Assembly: GCA_910576325.1 (NCBI GenBank)
Contig: CAJTIM010000035.1
Coordinates: 1-33,157, forward strand
DNA from: Clostridia bacterium
Lineage (GTDB): Bacteria; Bacillota; Clostridia; Lachnospirales; Lachnospiraceae
DNA: 33,157 nt
Direction of reading: 5' to 3'
In this document: positions 8,541 to 18,370 of the stretch, in pieces
Position numbering within the stretch: position 1 is the stretch's first letter
Layout: the number at the start of each line of letters is the position of its first letter
Program-made: the position numbers and the translations under genes
Notes under the pieces: generated by a model
Database searches by the model: none
What the model was told of the DNA's origin: nothing
Seen by the model: only the letters and a program-made list of their open reading frames with translations

Positions 8541-8646
8541 CGCCTTCCCTCGGCAGCACAAATAATACTAAAAGCTCTGATTTCTTCATGCTGCCTCACC
8601 GCTTTCCCTCAACAGCACAAATAGACTAAAAACTCCGATTTTTTCA
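8541..8646. repeat. Imperfect tandem duplication in the 5' leader of the GLUG/LysM gene
   Basis: Unit 1 (8541-8588) and unit 2 (8600-8646) share CGCYTTCCCTCRRCAGCACA, then AATA..ACTAAAARCTCYGATT and TTCA at the end, with a few substitutions and a one-base gap. Read on the minus strand they lie directly upstream of the gene start at 8524 and may contain its promoter twice. Confidence 0.7.
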
Positions 8647-8681
8647 CACCACCTTCGCCAAAGCGCCTCCGCCAACCAACA

Positions 8682-8897
8682 GGATTCTTGCGAAAGGGCG
8701 GCTTCGTCTTTTCCTATATCCAGTGTCCGGCTGTTCGCGCACACACGGTCTGATATTGGCGGACAAACATCAAAAAAACAAAACAGGCGCAGCCTGCCAT
8801 CACCAAAACCGTTTGTCCGACAAGAGCAGACCGTGTGTGCACGAACCGTCCGAACACAGGATATGGAAAAGGCGAAGCCGCCCTTTCGCAAGAATCC
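8682..8897. repeat. Large palindromic element B, copy 2 (~216 bp)
   Basis: The 33-base arms at 8682-8714 and 8865-8897 pair at 32 positions, with one G-T wobble. The core sequences TATCCAGTGTCCGGCTGTTC (8717-8736) and CGAACCGTCCGAACACAGGA (8842-8861) match those of copy 1 at 1650-1856. The inner stem CGGACAAAC/GTTTGTCCG is perfect. The outer arms are unrelated in sequence to those of copy 1, so pairing is kept while sequence is not. Confidence 0.85.
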
Positions 8898-8908
8898 GTC
8901 CCCCCACA

Positions 8909-9607
8909 TCACCCCACCTCCGACAACAACTCCATAACCCTCTCCCGAACCCCAACATCAAAAAACCCAAAAGCCTCATCCGGCAAATCCGTCTCCGTAA
9001 GCCCCCTCTGAAGCCTATCCTTCCGATAAAACCCAATCGTATAAAGCGTATACCTATATACCGTCCTGGACTTGGCCCGCCGTTCCGTTGCGGTCTTCCT
9101 CTCCTCATTCCTCCGAATCTCCGCCACATCCGCCAGCCGCACCAGAATCGCATAAGGATAGCTCCCCTCAAGAAACGCAAAATGCGGCGTCAAAACAAAC
9201 TTCCCCAGTGTCCCCTTAGACCCCGGCCCCGTAATCGTAAAACATATTTTATGCTTCTCATCCGCTTCCAGCATTTCTCGTGCAAGCTGCTCCTTCTCCG
9301 CCTCACTCAAAGAAAGCCCCTTCACGCATTTATCAATCTTCTTCCCATACCGCTTAGGACTAAGCCCCGGCAAAAGAACCAAAAGAAAAATACCGCATAC
9401 AATCGCACCCATCATAAAACCGCCAAAGGCCCCATACCCCAAATCCGCCATACTTCCGCCTCCGACGGCTGACAAAGCGCCAATCACAACCGTAGAGCCT
9501 GCCAAAATCAAAGGCGCCGTAACAAAAAGCGACTGCCTGCGTATCTTACTGCAATAAACACCAATCCACTCCATTTCCGCCTGCAGCCATCTCTGATACA
9601 AATCCAT
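8909..9607 (-). CDS. Hypothetical membrane protein
   Basis: This is a 232-residue protein of unrecognised family. I choose ATG 9607 (MDLYQRWLQAEMEWIG), preceded by GGGGGAAAGGA. An alternative start at 9661 adds 18 residues with a weaker site. Two hydrophobic segments (about residues 27-47, SLFVTAPLILAGSTVVIG, and 62-82, GAFGGFMMGAIVCGIFLLVL) precede a cytoplasmic-type domain. That domain has an acidic helical part (SLSEAEKEQLAREMLEADE) and a beta-rich part (TGPGSKGTLGKFVLTPHFAF). The gene sits between a GC-rich hairpin upstream and the large palindrome downstream and is probably transcribed alone. Confidence 0.65.
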   Translation of the reverse strand: MDLYQRWLQAEMEWIGVYCSKIRRQSLFVTAPLILAGSTVVIGALSAVGGGSMADLGYGAFGGFMMGAIVCGIFLLVLLPGLSPKRYGKKIDKCVKGLSLSEAEKEQLAREMLEADEKHKICFTITGPGSKGTLGKFVLTPHFAFLEGSYPYAILVRLADVAEIRRNEERKTATERRAKSRTVYRYTLYTIGFYRKDRLQRGLTETDLPDEAFGFFDVGVRERVMELLSEVG

Positions 9608-9716
9608 ATTTCCTTTCCCCCTCTGTCCTATATGAGACACAAAATTCCTATAAACATTCATACCGGCTGTCTCCGATAAAACCCCGCACCGATATACGGA
9701 CCTCTAAAAAAGCTAA

Positions 9717-9783
9717 GTCAAAGCCCCCGCGCAAGCCGGCGAAGCGCAAGCTTGCTGCGCAGCGAGCTGCGGGGGACTTTGAC
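9717..9783. repeat. GC-rich hairpin element downstream of rubrerythrin
   Basis: GTCAAAGCCCCCGC at 9717-9730 pairs with GCGGGGGACTTTGAC at 9769-9783 (one unpaired A). The interior is a GCAAGC/GCTTGC/CTGCGCAG-rich region that folds into further small stems. It resembles intergenic repeats and could end transcription of the galM-glpK-rubrerythrin group, but it has no clean T run. Confidence 0.65.
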
Positions 9784-9837
9784 CCTCGCGTCAATATCCT
9801 ATAAAGCAGGATCTCCCCCGCCAATTGGAACTGCCAA

Positions 9838-10380
9838 TTAATAATTCTCAGCCTTTACCTGGAAATAAGCCTGAGGATGCGCACAGACCGGACAAACCTC
9901 CGGCGCTTTCTTTCCCACACAGATATGACCGCAGTTGGAACACTGCCAGATCACATCTCCATCCCTGGAAAATACCACTTCACCCTCTACGCGCTCAAGG
10001 AGCTTGCGGTAACGCTCCTCATGCTCCTTCTCAATAGCCGCAACGCCCTCAAAAAGCGCCGCAATCTCGTCAAAGCCCTCTTCCTTCGCCTCCTTCGCAA
10101 AGCCGTCATACATATCGGTCCATTCAAAGTTCTCCCCCTCTGCCGCTGCCTTGAGGTTGGAAATGGTATCCTTCACGCTGCCGCCCTCCAGAAGCTTAAA
10201 CCACAGCTTTGCATGCTCCTTCTCATTGTCGGCCGTCTCCTCGAAAATCTTTGCAATCTGCACATAGCCTTCCTTCTTCGCCTTGGACGCAAAGTAAGTA
10301 TACTTGTTCCTTGCCTGAGATTCCCCTGCAAATGCGGTCATCAGATTTTGTTCTGTTTTGGTTCCTTTTAATTCTTTCAT
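9838..10380 (-). CDS. rbr: Rubrerythrin
   Basis: This 180-residue protein has an N-terminal ferritin-like diiron domain. Its metal-ligand motifs include [10 protein letters not shown] near residue 20, [13 protein letters not shown], and [13 protein letters not shown]-terminal rubredoxin-like domain carries two cysteine pairs, C147/C150 and C163/C166 ([13 protein letters not shown]). Rubrerythrins reduce hydrogen peroxide in the cytoplasm of anaerobes using electrons from rubredoxin or NADH-linked donors. The start at 10380 follows AAAGGAG; a longer frame to 10449 has no support. It lies 46 bases after glpK with no evident promoter in the gap, so it may share that transcript. Confidence 0.95.
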   Translation of the reverse strand: MKELKGTKTEQNLMTAFAGESQARNKYTYFASKAKKEGYVQIAKIFEETADNEKEHAKLWFKLLEGGSVKDTISNLKAAAEGENFEWTDMYDGFAKEAKEEGFDEIAALFEGVAAIEKEHEERYRKLLERVEGEVVFSRDGDVIWQCSNCGHICVGKKAPEVCPVCAHPQAYFQVKAENY

Positions 10381-10426
10381 TTTCCTTTTCTCCTTTGATT
10401 TTAATCTGTATTCAAAGCATCGCTGC

Positions 10427-11932
<1,506 letters not shown>

Positions 11933-11957
11933 CTATTCCAGTTCCGTTACATATTTT

Positions 11958-13004
11958 TTATTCCACTGTAAATTTATATCCTGTTACGCTGCGGTATTTC
12001 TCGCCTGCCTTGCATATGGGGCTTTTGAAATTCTCGTGGTGAACCGCATCCGGAAAATATTGAGATTCGAAGCATACGGCGCTCCGTTTTCCATATACGC
12101 GCCCGTTCTTTCCGCCGGTCTCATCCTCCAGGAAATTCCCGCAGTAAAGCTGCATACCCGGCAGATCCGTGTAAACCTCCATCACAATCCCTGTTTTCAG
12201 GGATTTCAGCTTGCAGCAGAGGGCATAAGCTCCTTCGTTGTTCAGAACATAATTGTGATCATATCCCCCGGCCTGCTTCAAAGGCTCGTAATCCTCTTCA
12301 ATCCGCTCTCCCAGCGCATGAAAGGTCTTAAAGTCCATAGGCGTTCCCTCTACGCTTCGAATCTCGCCGGTGGGAATCAGGCCGTCGTCCGTAGGCGTAA
12401 AGGCATCCGCATCTATCCACACATGATGCTCCAGCACGTTGTTGGACTCCTGTCCCTCCAAATTAAAATAGCTGTGATTGGTCAGATTGAAAATCGTATC
12501 CTGGTCAGCCGAAGCTTCATAACCGATCCGAAGCTCGTTGTCCTCTGTCAGCGTGTAGGAGATTTTTACGCTTGCATTTCCCGGAAAGCCCTGATCGCCG
12601 TCGGGACTCTCTATGGAAAATTCCACCTTATTGTCATCGGCAATCAAGCCCTTCCACATACGGCGGTTGTAGCCGGGATTGCCTCCGTGAAGGTTATTCT
12701 CCCCGTTATTTTTCTGCAGCTCGTACACTTTGCCGTTAATTGTAATCTGCGCCTTGCCGATCCGGTTGGCATTCCGGCCGATGGCAGAGCCAAGGCCCGG
12801 TGTGTTCACCTCGTAGCCTGCAATGTCTTCGTAGCCCCATACCACATCATGAAGCTCTCCTTTCTTGTCCGGCACGTGAAGCTCCGTTATCACAGCCCCG
12901 TAATTCAGCAGTACGGCTTTCATGCCCTGCTTATTTGCCATGATATACTGCTTTACCTGCTGCCCGTCCGATGTTACTCCATAGTCCCTTACCTCAATAC
13001 TCAT
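11958..13004 (-). CDS. galM: Aldose 1-epimerase (mutarotase)
   Basis: This 348-residue GalM-type protein interconverts alpha and beta anomers of aldohexoses. It carries the family landmarks RNANRIG, the catalytic His region NLTNHSYFNLEG, YDHNYVLN, and the catalytic Glu region VCFESQYFPDAVH near the C-terminus. AAAGGTGGGCG precedes the ATG at 13004. It is the first gene of a tight group with glpK (34-base gap). Other galactose genes (galK, galT) are absent here, so its substrate pathway is not indicated by context. The upstream gap of 110 bases must hold the promoter, but no strong consensus was found there. Confidence 0.94.
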   Translation of the reverse strand: MSIEVRDYGVTSDGQQVKQYIMANKQGMKAVLLNYGAVITELHVPDKKGELHDVVWGYEDIAGYEVNTPGLGSAIGRNANRIGKAQITINGKVYELQKNNGENNLHGGNPGYNRRMWKGLIADDNKVEFSIESPDGDQGFPGNASVKISYTLTEDNELRIGYEASADQDTIFNLTNHSYFNLEGQESNNVLEHHVWIDADAFTPTDDGLIPTGEIRSVEGTPMDFKTFHALGERIEEDYEPLKQAGGYDHNYVLNNEGAYALCCKLKSLKTGIVMEVYTDLPGMQLYCGNFLEDETGGKNGRVYGKRSAVCFESQYFPDAVHHENFKSPICKAGEKYRSVTGYKFTVE

Positions 13005-13114
13005 AATTTTCGCCCACCTTTCTTTTTTTATCAGAAGTTCCGCAGAATACTTCCGTATAAAGCTTCTTTTCTCTTATGTGATAGTTGTATGACCTTCAAA
13101 AAGCTCATGTCCTC

Positions 13115-14044
13115 TTAAGTATTTTTTAACCGGCTGTAAATCTTTTCCACGTCATATTCAGGTGCAAATTCGCCGGCTATATGGCAGAGCTTCCCAATCT
13201 CCTCCGCATCCTCGCCCAGAAAATCCGCTATGTCCTCAGCAGATCTGCCCTTTTGAAGATTGGTGCAGATAATCCGGATTCTTTCTTTTTCCTGGCCTGC
13301 CTTTTCTCCCCTTTTTTGTCCCTTTTCCTCTATCAGCCGTTCCCACTCTTCCGTCCGCATATATGCCGCCTCCATTTCATCGCTCAGCTTTATCTGAGCT
13401 ATCTTGTTGTGCAGATGCTTCAAGCGTATATCACAATCCTCCGAAAGCTCCTCCTCTCTGCTGTTTTCCACGTAATGAAGAAAATCAACCAGCGTCCGAT
13501 CTACCTCTTCATCGTTTCTGCCCTTGGTATTTAAAATGATTTTTCGACATTCATCTCCCAGGCAAAGCCCCGGAACCTCCTTGCAGCGATGCTCAAAGGT
13601 ATAGCGGTACTTTCCCCTGTGGTACAAATCAAAACCGCAGATAATGACCATGTAAGAGGGAGGCAGATTATCAAAGCCCTTCTCCCCGCTTTTTAAAATG
13701 GGAGCATCTGCAAGCGCCTGATAAAAGCGGGTGCGCTTTGGAATATTCCCCTCGTTGCGCTTCTGCATTTCCACATCAATGAAGTTTCCCTCTCCGTCCT
13801 CCACACAGAAATCCATCCGAATCCCGCGCTTTCCCGGCAGGTTATGTACCACCTTCTGACCTTCCTTCCATTTAATGCTTTTTAATGTCATTCCAAGGGA
13901 AAGCTCAATAATAATCTTGCAGGCATCCAGATCCATCGTGGTTACATCAAAGAGAAAGTCATCCAGTAAATTCAGCTCCTTTAAGGGCTTATAGGCGCTT
14001 TCCTCCTCCGGCATCTGCTCATACAGTTGTTTCGTTTCTGTCAT
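13115..14044 (-). CDS. Rpn-family recombination-promoting nuclease / PDDEXK transposase-like protein
   Basis: I use ATG 14044 (309 residues), with AGAAAGGA at 14053-14060. The N-terminal part LLDDFLFDVTTMDLDACKIIIELSL and the nuclease core RMDFCVEDGEGNFIDVEMQ (Asp, then Glu-x-Gln) are typical of the PD-(D/E)xK family called Rpn or PF12784. These proteins are linked to RecA-independent recombination and DNA cleavage in enterobacteria. The C-terminus has a charged coiled coil (RLIEEKGQKRGEKAGQEKER) followed by a small helical domain (LQKGRSAEDIADFLGEDAEE). These genes are multicopy and mobile-like in Lachnospiraceae. No terminal repeats are visible here. Confidence 0.85.
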   Translation of the reverse strand: MTETKQLYEQMPEEESAYKPLKELNLLDDFLFDVTTMDLDACKIIIELSLGMTLKSIKWKEGQKVVHNLPGKRGIRMDFCVEDGEGNFIDVEMQKRNEGNIPKRTRFYQALADAPILKSGEKGFDNLPPSYMVIICGFDLYHRGKYRYTFEHRCKEVPGLCLGDECRKIILNTKGRNDEEVDRTLVDFLHYVENSREEELSEDCDIRLKHLHNKIAQIKLSDEMEAAYMRTEEWERLIEEKGQKRGEKAGQEKERIRIICTNLQKGRSAEDIADFLGEDAEEIGKLCHIAGEFAPEYDVEKIYSRLKNT

Positions 14045-14060
14045 ATATGATTTCCTTTCT

Positions 14061-14089
14061 ATTATAGTTAAATTTCTTATCTTTTGCAA
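14061..14089 (-). promoter_or_regulatory. Promoter-like sequence before the Rpn-type gene
   Basis: On the minus strand TTGCAA (14084-14089), 17 bases and TATAAT (14061-14066) make a good match. Transcription would begin about 14054, inside the ribosome binding site, so either the message is almost leaderless or another promoter drives the gene. Confidence 0.35.
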
Positions 14090-14377
14090 TCACAGAACTG
14101 CTTTTGTTTCTACCTCCTTTGCATCTTTGTCCGTATTTTTGTTCTTCCGTTTGGAAAATTAGCCGAATTGGCTGTGAATCAGAAGTTCCGTTCCGTATAG
14201 ATGGAATGGATGATATTGATTGTAGTGGATAATTCTTAAAATGTCAACGGTAAATACAGTATGTTTATCATGTTTATAATGTTTATAATTCTGGTTATAA
14301 TTCTCAAAATACGGTATATCTATAATTCTTATTATAGCTATCAAAACTCACACTCAATAAATCCCTCAACAAATACA

Positions 14378-14407
14378 AGGGACCACCAAAATATAGGATA
14401 GTCCCCT
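14378..14407 (-). terminator. Weak terminator-like hairpin after the formate/nitrite channel gene
   Basis: AGGGGAC and GTCCCT can pair across a loop of about 17 bases, and TTGTATTTG follows on the minus strand. The T run is poor, so efficiency is doubtful. Confidence 0.35.
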
Positions 14408-14440
14408 GCCGCATAGCATATTAAAATAATATCTCTTTAC

Positions 14441-15232
14441 TTACGCGCTCTTCTTTGCCCCTTTTAAATAGAGGAACCAATATGTAAGCCCCACAAGACC
14501 GCCGCCGATGATATTCCCGACGGTAACCGGAAGCAGATTGTTCACAAGCATACTGCCGACATTCACGCTGGCCTCTCCCATGCCGTATACGCCGTTGCAG
14601 AAAATACCGGCCATAATATAGTACATATTGGCAACGCTGTGCTCAAAGCCCGCAAGCACGAACACCACAATCGGCAAATACAGCGCTGCTATCTTCCCTC
14701 CGGCCGTCTTTGCCGAAAAGGACATCCATACGGCCAGACATACCATAATATTACAGAGGATCCCGCGGAAAATCGCATCTCCCACGCTGATTGCCACCTT
14801 TGCTGTCGCCGTGGACATCATGGTGTTCATAAGCGCGCCGTCTATAGCGGAAGGCGTATGTCCGTATACCAGCAGGAATGCCAGGATGGTGCTTCCCACA
14901 AAGTTGCCAAGATATACAAAGAGCCAGTTCTTCAATACGCCGGAAATGGACGCTTGTTTTTCCAGTAAAGGAATTACCAGCAGACAGTTTCCTGTAAACA
15001 GCTCACTTCCTGCAAGCAGAACAAGGGCAAGTCCTGTGGGAAACAGAAAAGCTCCCACAAATTTTCCCAGATTGCCGCCAATTGTCGCCGTAGCAATCTG
15101 AAACCCAATGGCGCCAAAGCCGATGAACATTCCTGCCAGAATACCCAGAACAAGCATCTTCACAGCCGGCAGCTCTGTCTTTTTCTTACCAATTCCCACA
15201 TAATTTTGTGCAATTTCCGCTGGTGAATTCAT
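14441..15232 (-). CDS. Formate/nitrite transporter family channel
   Basis: The product is a 263-residue integral membrane protein from ATG 15232, with AGGAGGA at 15241-15247. It shows the six-helix FNT fold with typical motifs: MNSPAEIAQNYVGIGKKK before helix 1, GMFIGFGAIGFQI, TGLALVLLAGSELFTGNCLL, VYLGNFVGS, and the conserved pore histidine in AGFEHSVANMYYI. FNT proteins form pentameric channels for formate, nitrite or hydrosulfide, and the sequence alone does not tell which. The N-terminal extension to 15334 would be encoded by the hairpin repeat and is not used. No pyruvate formate-lyase or nitrite reductase is next to it. Confidence 0.93.
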   Translation of the reverse strand: MNSPAEIAQNYVGIGKKKTELPAVKMLVLGILAGMFIGFGAIGFQIATATIGGNLGKFVGAFLFPTGLALVLLAGSELFTGNCLLVIPLLEKQASISGVLKNWLFVYLGNFVGSTILAFLLVYGHTPSAIDGALMNTMMSTATAKVAISVGDAIFRGILCNIMVCLAVWMSFSAKTAGGKIAALYLPIVVFVLAGFEHSVANMYYIMAGIFCNGVYGMGEASVNVGSMLVNNLLPVTVGNIIGGGLVGLTYWFLYLKGAKKSA

Positions 15233-15253
15233 TTCTACATTCCTCCTATCTGA

Positions 15254-15395
15254 ATCGCTGCGCGATGGCACTAAAGGGTAAAGCCACTTCGACGCACCTG
15301 TAATGAGAGGAACTTTTATTCGAAAGGACCTCATAAAAGTTCCTCTCGTGCGTCTTTGCGGCTTTACTATTTAAGTCGCTGCGCGATGGCACTAA
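15254..15395. repeat. Dispersed hairpin repeat A, copy 2, with duplicated head
   Basis: The head ATCGCTGCGCGATGGCACTAA is followed by GTAAAGCC (from 15278) and an inverted repeat: outer arms to about 15297 and 15349-15367, inner arms GAGAGGAACTTTTAT (15305-15319) and ATAAAAGTTCCTCTC (15333-15347). CTGTAAT bulges on one side only. The head occurs again at 15374-15395. It forms part of the leader of the formate/nitrite channel gene. Confidence 0.85.
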
Positions 15396-15482
15396 TCAGT
15401 ACCGTAATATCTTTTAAGTTGTTAAAACTATAACACTCTTTCCCCGGATATGCCATCATATACTGTGTAGGAAGATTTCAAA

Positions 15483-15510
15483 AAAAGAAGCCTGTCAGCA
15501 GGCTTCTTTT
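15483..15510 (-). terminator. Strong intrinsic terminator of the rhomboid-like gene
   Basis: AAAAGAAGCCTG and CAGGCTTCTTTT form a 12-bp stem with a four-base loop (15495-15498). The minus strand continues with a T run. It sits a few bases after the stop codon at 15515. Confidence 0.9.
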
Positions 15511-15514
15511 CCTA

Positions 15515-16396
15515 TTATTTTACATGGGTATGTGTAAATAAATGATCCTGACAATATTCATAATACCCGTTGCACTTGGAGCAGACACGGAACTCCAAAT
15601 TCTCGCCGTCCTTTTCTGTCCGCCCGCAAATGGCACATTTATGGGTGTTTGCGCTCTTTTCTCCCTGTTTTACATTCTTCATATAGGTGCGTCTGCGGCG
15701 GATCTCCTTGGGCGAATAACGATGCATACTCCTCATTCCAAGGAAAAAGAGAATAAAATTCCCCAGCGACAAAAGGGCCATCAGGCTATAAGCAGGATGT
15801 ACGATGATTCCAATCTTTGACAAGCCTATCAGCATATTCATTGTTAAATGTTCCGCAAAAAAACCTGCTAAAATCTCCACACCGAAATAAATTCCGTAAA
15901 TAATTCCCAATATTTTAGCCTTGATAGGAAGCACAAAATACAGCATAAACTGCATATCCGGATAAGTAGCCGCATAGGCCAGAAAAAGGGAATTGTTCAG
16001 CCAATAGGTTCCGAAATACTGACTGAAATTTGCGCCAAACCCATACTGGCACACAAAAGCCGCCACAATATGCAGGAATACGCCGGTAAAAAAGTACAGA
16101 TTGAACCGAAATGTCCCCCATTGGGCTTCCAGCCTCAATCCAATGGAATAATAAAGATATAATACAAGCATAAACCAAATCAGGCTGGCATTGGGCGGAT
16201 AAATCAAAAATGTCACCATACGCCAGATCTGTCCGTGCAGAATAGCCGACGCATCCAGCGACAGGTAAGAATAATACATATCCGGCGCAAACAACAGAAT
16301 CACATACCCAACCGCATACAAAATAATGATATAATGCATCAGATTCGGGATGGCGTACCGTCCAAACTTTTTCTCCAGCTTATCAATCCAGTTCAT
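15515..16396 (-). CDS. Rhomboid-like membrane protein with C-terminal zinc ribbon, probably non-proteolytic
   Basis: This is a 293-residue protein with about six membrane segments spanning residues 20-225. It resembles the rhomboid fold in layout (HGQIWRMVTFLIYP, then WGTFRFNLYFFTGVFLHIVAA). The serine protease motif GxSG is not present; the matching place reads WLNNSLFLAYAATYPD, so I infer a pseudoprotease. After a basic linker (RYSPKEIRRRRTYMKN) comes a cytoplasmic zinc-ribbon-like end, CAICGR...CSKCNGYYEYC, followed by a His-rich tail HLFTHTHVK. AAAGGAA precedes the ATG, and a perfect promoter and terminator make it monocistronic. Function unknown. Confidence 0.75.
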   Translation of the reverse strand: MNWIDKLEKKFGRYAIPNLMHYIIILYAVGYVILLFAPDMYYSYLSLDASAILHGQIWRMVTFLIYPPNASLIWFMLVLYLYYSIGLRLEAQWGTFRFNLYFFTGVFLHIVAAFVCQYGFGANFSQYFGTYWLNNSLFLAYAATYPDMQFMLYFVLPIKAKILGIIYGIYFGVEILAGFFAEHLTMNMLIGLSKIGIIVHPAYSLMALLSLGNFILFFLGMRSMHRYSPKEIRRRRTYMKNVKQGEKSANTHKCAICGRTEKDGENLEFRVCSKCNGYYEYCQDHLFTHTHVK

Positions 16397-16434
16397 GAAA
16401 TCGTATTCTTCCTTTCTTTTTCCTGATACGATAC

Positions 16435-16463
16435 ATTATAGGTGAGGCATGATCATTTGTCAA
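16435..16463 (-). promoter_or_regulatory. Consensus housekeeping promoter of the rhomboid-like gene
   Basis: TTGACA (16458-16463), 17 bases and TATAAT (16435-16440) on the minus strand match the consensus at every position. The start of transcription would be near 16428, about 32 bases before the ATG at 16396. Confidence 0.8.
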
Positions 16464-16544
16464 TATTCCAGGATCTCCTGTATGAGGCTTCCATATGCCG
16501 CGAACTTTCACCGGCCGGCTTGTGTCCGGTCTTTGACATAAAAA

Positions 16545-16583
16545 CACAGGACGGAGCCGGAAAATCCGGCGTCCGCCCCTGTG
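16545..16583 (-). terminator. Intrinsic terminator after the MORN-repeat gene
   Basis: CACAGG...CGGACGCCGGA pairs with TCCGGCTCCGTCCTGTG with a short TTTT loop, and the minus strand runs on with TTTTTATG. It lies 50 bases beyond the stop at 16633. Confidence 0.8.
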
Positions 16584-16692
16584 CAGCGCTCATCCCAATG
16601 CTCCCAACATACTCCGGGGCTTGGCAGTCCATTTATCCAACAAATTTATCTTCCTTCCATGTGCCTTCGTGGACAGTACCGTCAGCAGCCGT

Positions 16693-17304
16693 ATGCTTAC
16701 CATAACCATCTCTCAAACCGTCTTTCCATTCGCCCTCATAAACATTGCCGTTGGTCCAGGTCATAGTTCCCTGACCACTCGGTTTATCGTTTTCCCATTG
16801 GCCCGTATAATCACGGCGGTTATACTTATCGTCTTTGGCAAAGGTGTAGGTCCCCTGACCGCTTCTAATTCCGTCTTTCCACTCGCCCTCATAGACGGCG
16901 CCGTTGGTCCAGGTCATAGTTCCCTGGCCGTCTCTCTTGTCGTTCGCAAATTCGCCTGCATACTCACGACAACCAGCCTCATCATCTTCCGCAAAGGTGT
17001 AGGTCCCCTGACCGCTTCTAATTCCGTCTTTCCACCCGCCTTCATAGACGGCGCCGTTGGTCCAGGTCATAGTTCCCTGACCACTCGCTTTATCGTTTTC
17101 CCATTGGCCCGTATAATCACGACGGTTATACTTATCGTCTTTGGCAAAGGTGTGGGTCCCCTGACCGCTTCTATTTCCGTCTTTCCACCCGCCTTCATAG
17201 ACGGCACCGCTGGTCCAGGTCATGGTTCCCTGGCCGTTTCTCTTGTCGTTCGCAAATTCGCCTACATACTCGCGGCGACCCTTGTCATCATCTTCCGCAA
17301 AGGT
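16693..17304 (-). repeat. Four 153-bp tandem MORN units in an A-B-A-B order
   Basis: Within the MORN region, four consecutive 51-residue units start with TFAxDD and end with SGQGT or DGYGK. Units 1 and 3 carry EFANDKR; units 2 and 4 carry KYNRRDYTGQWENDK. The alternation implies that a 306-bp pair was duplicated after the first divergence. Such long near-identical repeats can recombine and change copy number. Confidence 0.85.
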
Positions 17305-18370
17305 CATGGTTCCCTGGCCGCTTGCCTTACCGTCTTTCCATTCGCCCTTATAACAATAGCCGTTGGGATTTGTATAAGTTCCCTGGCCATTTTTCAAACC
17401 ATTTACCCATTCGCCCTCATAGACAGAGCCGTCTGCCCAGGTGTAGGTCCCCTGACCGTTTCTCTTGCCGCCTGCAAACTCACCCTCATAGACAGCATCG
17501 TTTGCCCAGGTCATGGTTCCCTGACCGTTTGCCAGGCCGTCCTCCCATTCACCCTCATACACGAAGCTGTTGTCACTGTTATCCGCATCTTCATAGGAAA
17601 AAGACCCCTGCCTGTACGGCTTATTGCTCTTCCATTCGCCTGTGTATTCGCCGGAATACAGCTGCATTTTATTCCCGTCCTGCATGCTGAATTCATAGGC
17701 CATTGCCTCCACCTGCTTACTTCTGGAGGAAATCAGCACAAAGGCCATGATGACGATTGCAAGTCCCGCCGCAGCGCCAATCAGTATTGCAATGGATTTC
17801 TTGCCGCGCGGGCGGGCGCCGGCCGGGCCCTTCCGTACAAGCTCGTCAAGACTGTACTCCGCCGCGGACTGTACCTCGGGCTGAGGATTCCCGGCGGACT
17901 GTGCCGTGATCTCTTCCCCCTGACTGCGCACAAAAGACTGTGCTGCGGGACCTGCCTCAGACGGATCACTTGGAGCGGGCTGTTCCCCGGTATGCGCCTC
18001 AGACTGAACACTCCGGGCAGGCTGTCCCACGGCCTGCTGTTCCTGCGGCGCAGGTGCTTTTGCCGGAATATAAGGAGCCTCATTTCTGGGATTTTGTTCC
18101 GGTATCTTGTCAAATACACGATTGCTGACAGACTTGATCGTATGCATCAGCGCCCTGAGGTCATTTATGCTTTTTCTGTTGATGGATGCGTCGCGGAAAA
18201 AGTTGATAAACGCATCGGAAATGTCATATTTCGAGAGCGCGTCCTGCTCAAGAAGGGTAGAGATACTTGTGAAGGATGATTTCATAGCCCTCATCAAGTC
18301 ATTAGAACTGTTGTTTGTATTGGTGGAAATATTGGCGCCCTGATTCAGGATCTCATTCTTTACGCCGCGC

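Larger units (their letters stand above)
8525..8908. other. Leader duplication and large palindrome, no gene
   Basis: Two stretches make up this gap: the imperfect tandem duplication (8541-8646) just upstream of the GLUG/LysM gene, and copy 2 of the large palindrome (8682-8897). A minus-strand frame at 8586-8912 runs through both and lacks a ribosome binding site. I regard it as spurious. Confidence 0.7.
14045..14440. other. AT-rich gene-free stretch
   Basis: It contains the putative promoter of the Rpn-type gene, an AT-rich patch at about 14257-14310 with repeats of TGTTTATAAT-like sequence, and a weak hairpin (GGGAC at 14379-14383 with GTCCC at 14401-14405) just after the formate/nitrite channel gene. 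No coding frame is supported; a short minus-strand frame at 14159-14344 has no ribosome binding site. Confidence 0.5.

Noticed and set aside
8586..8912. Minus-strand frame across the large palindrome, and its relative at 1576-1878
   Set aside because: The two share peptides (SISCVRTV) only because they are read through copies of the same repeat; no ribosome binding site at either.
16693..17304. CRISPR-like array
   Set aside because: The regular repeats are long, adjacent and in frame, encoding MORN units; there are no spacers and no cas genes.
16621..18279. Plus-strand frame of 552 codons opposite the MORN gene
   Set aside because: Its periodic sequence (VFPLALI, GPGHSSL) is the antisense image of the MORN repeats.
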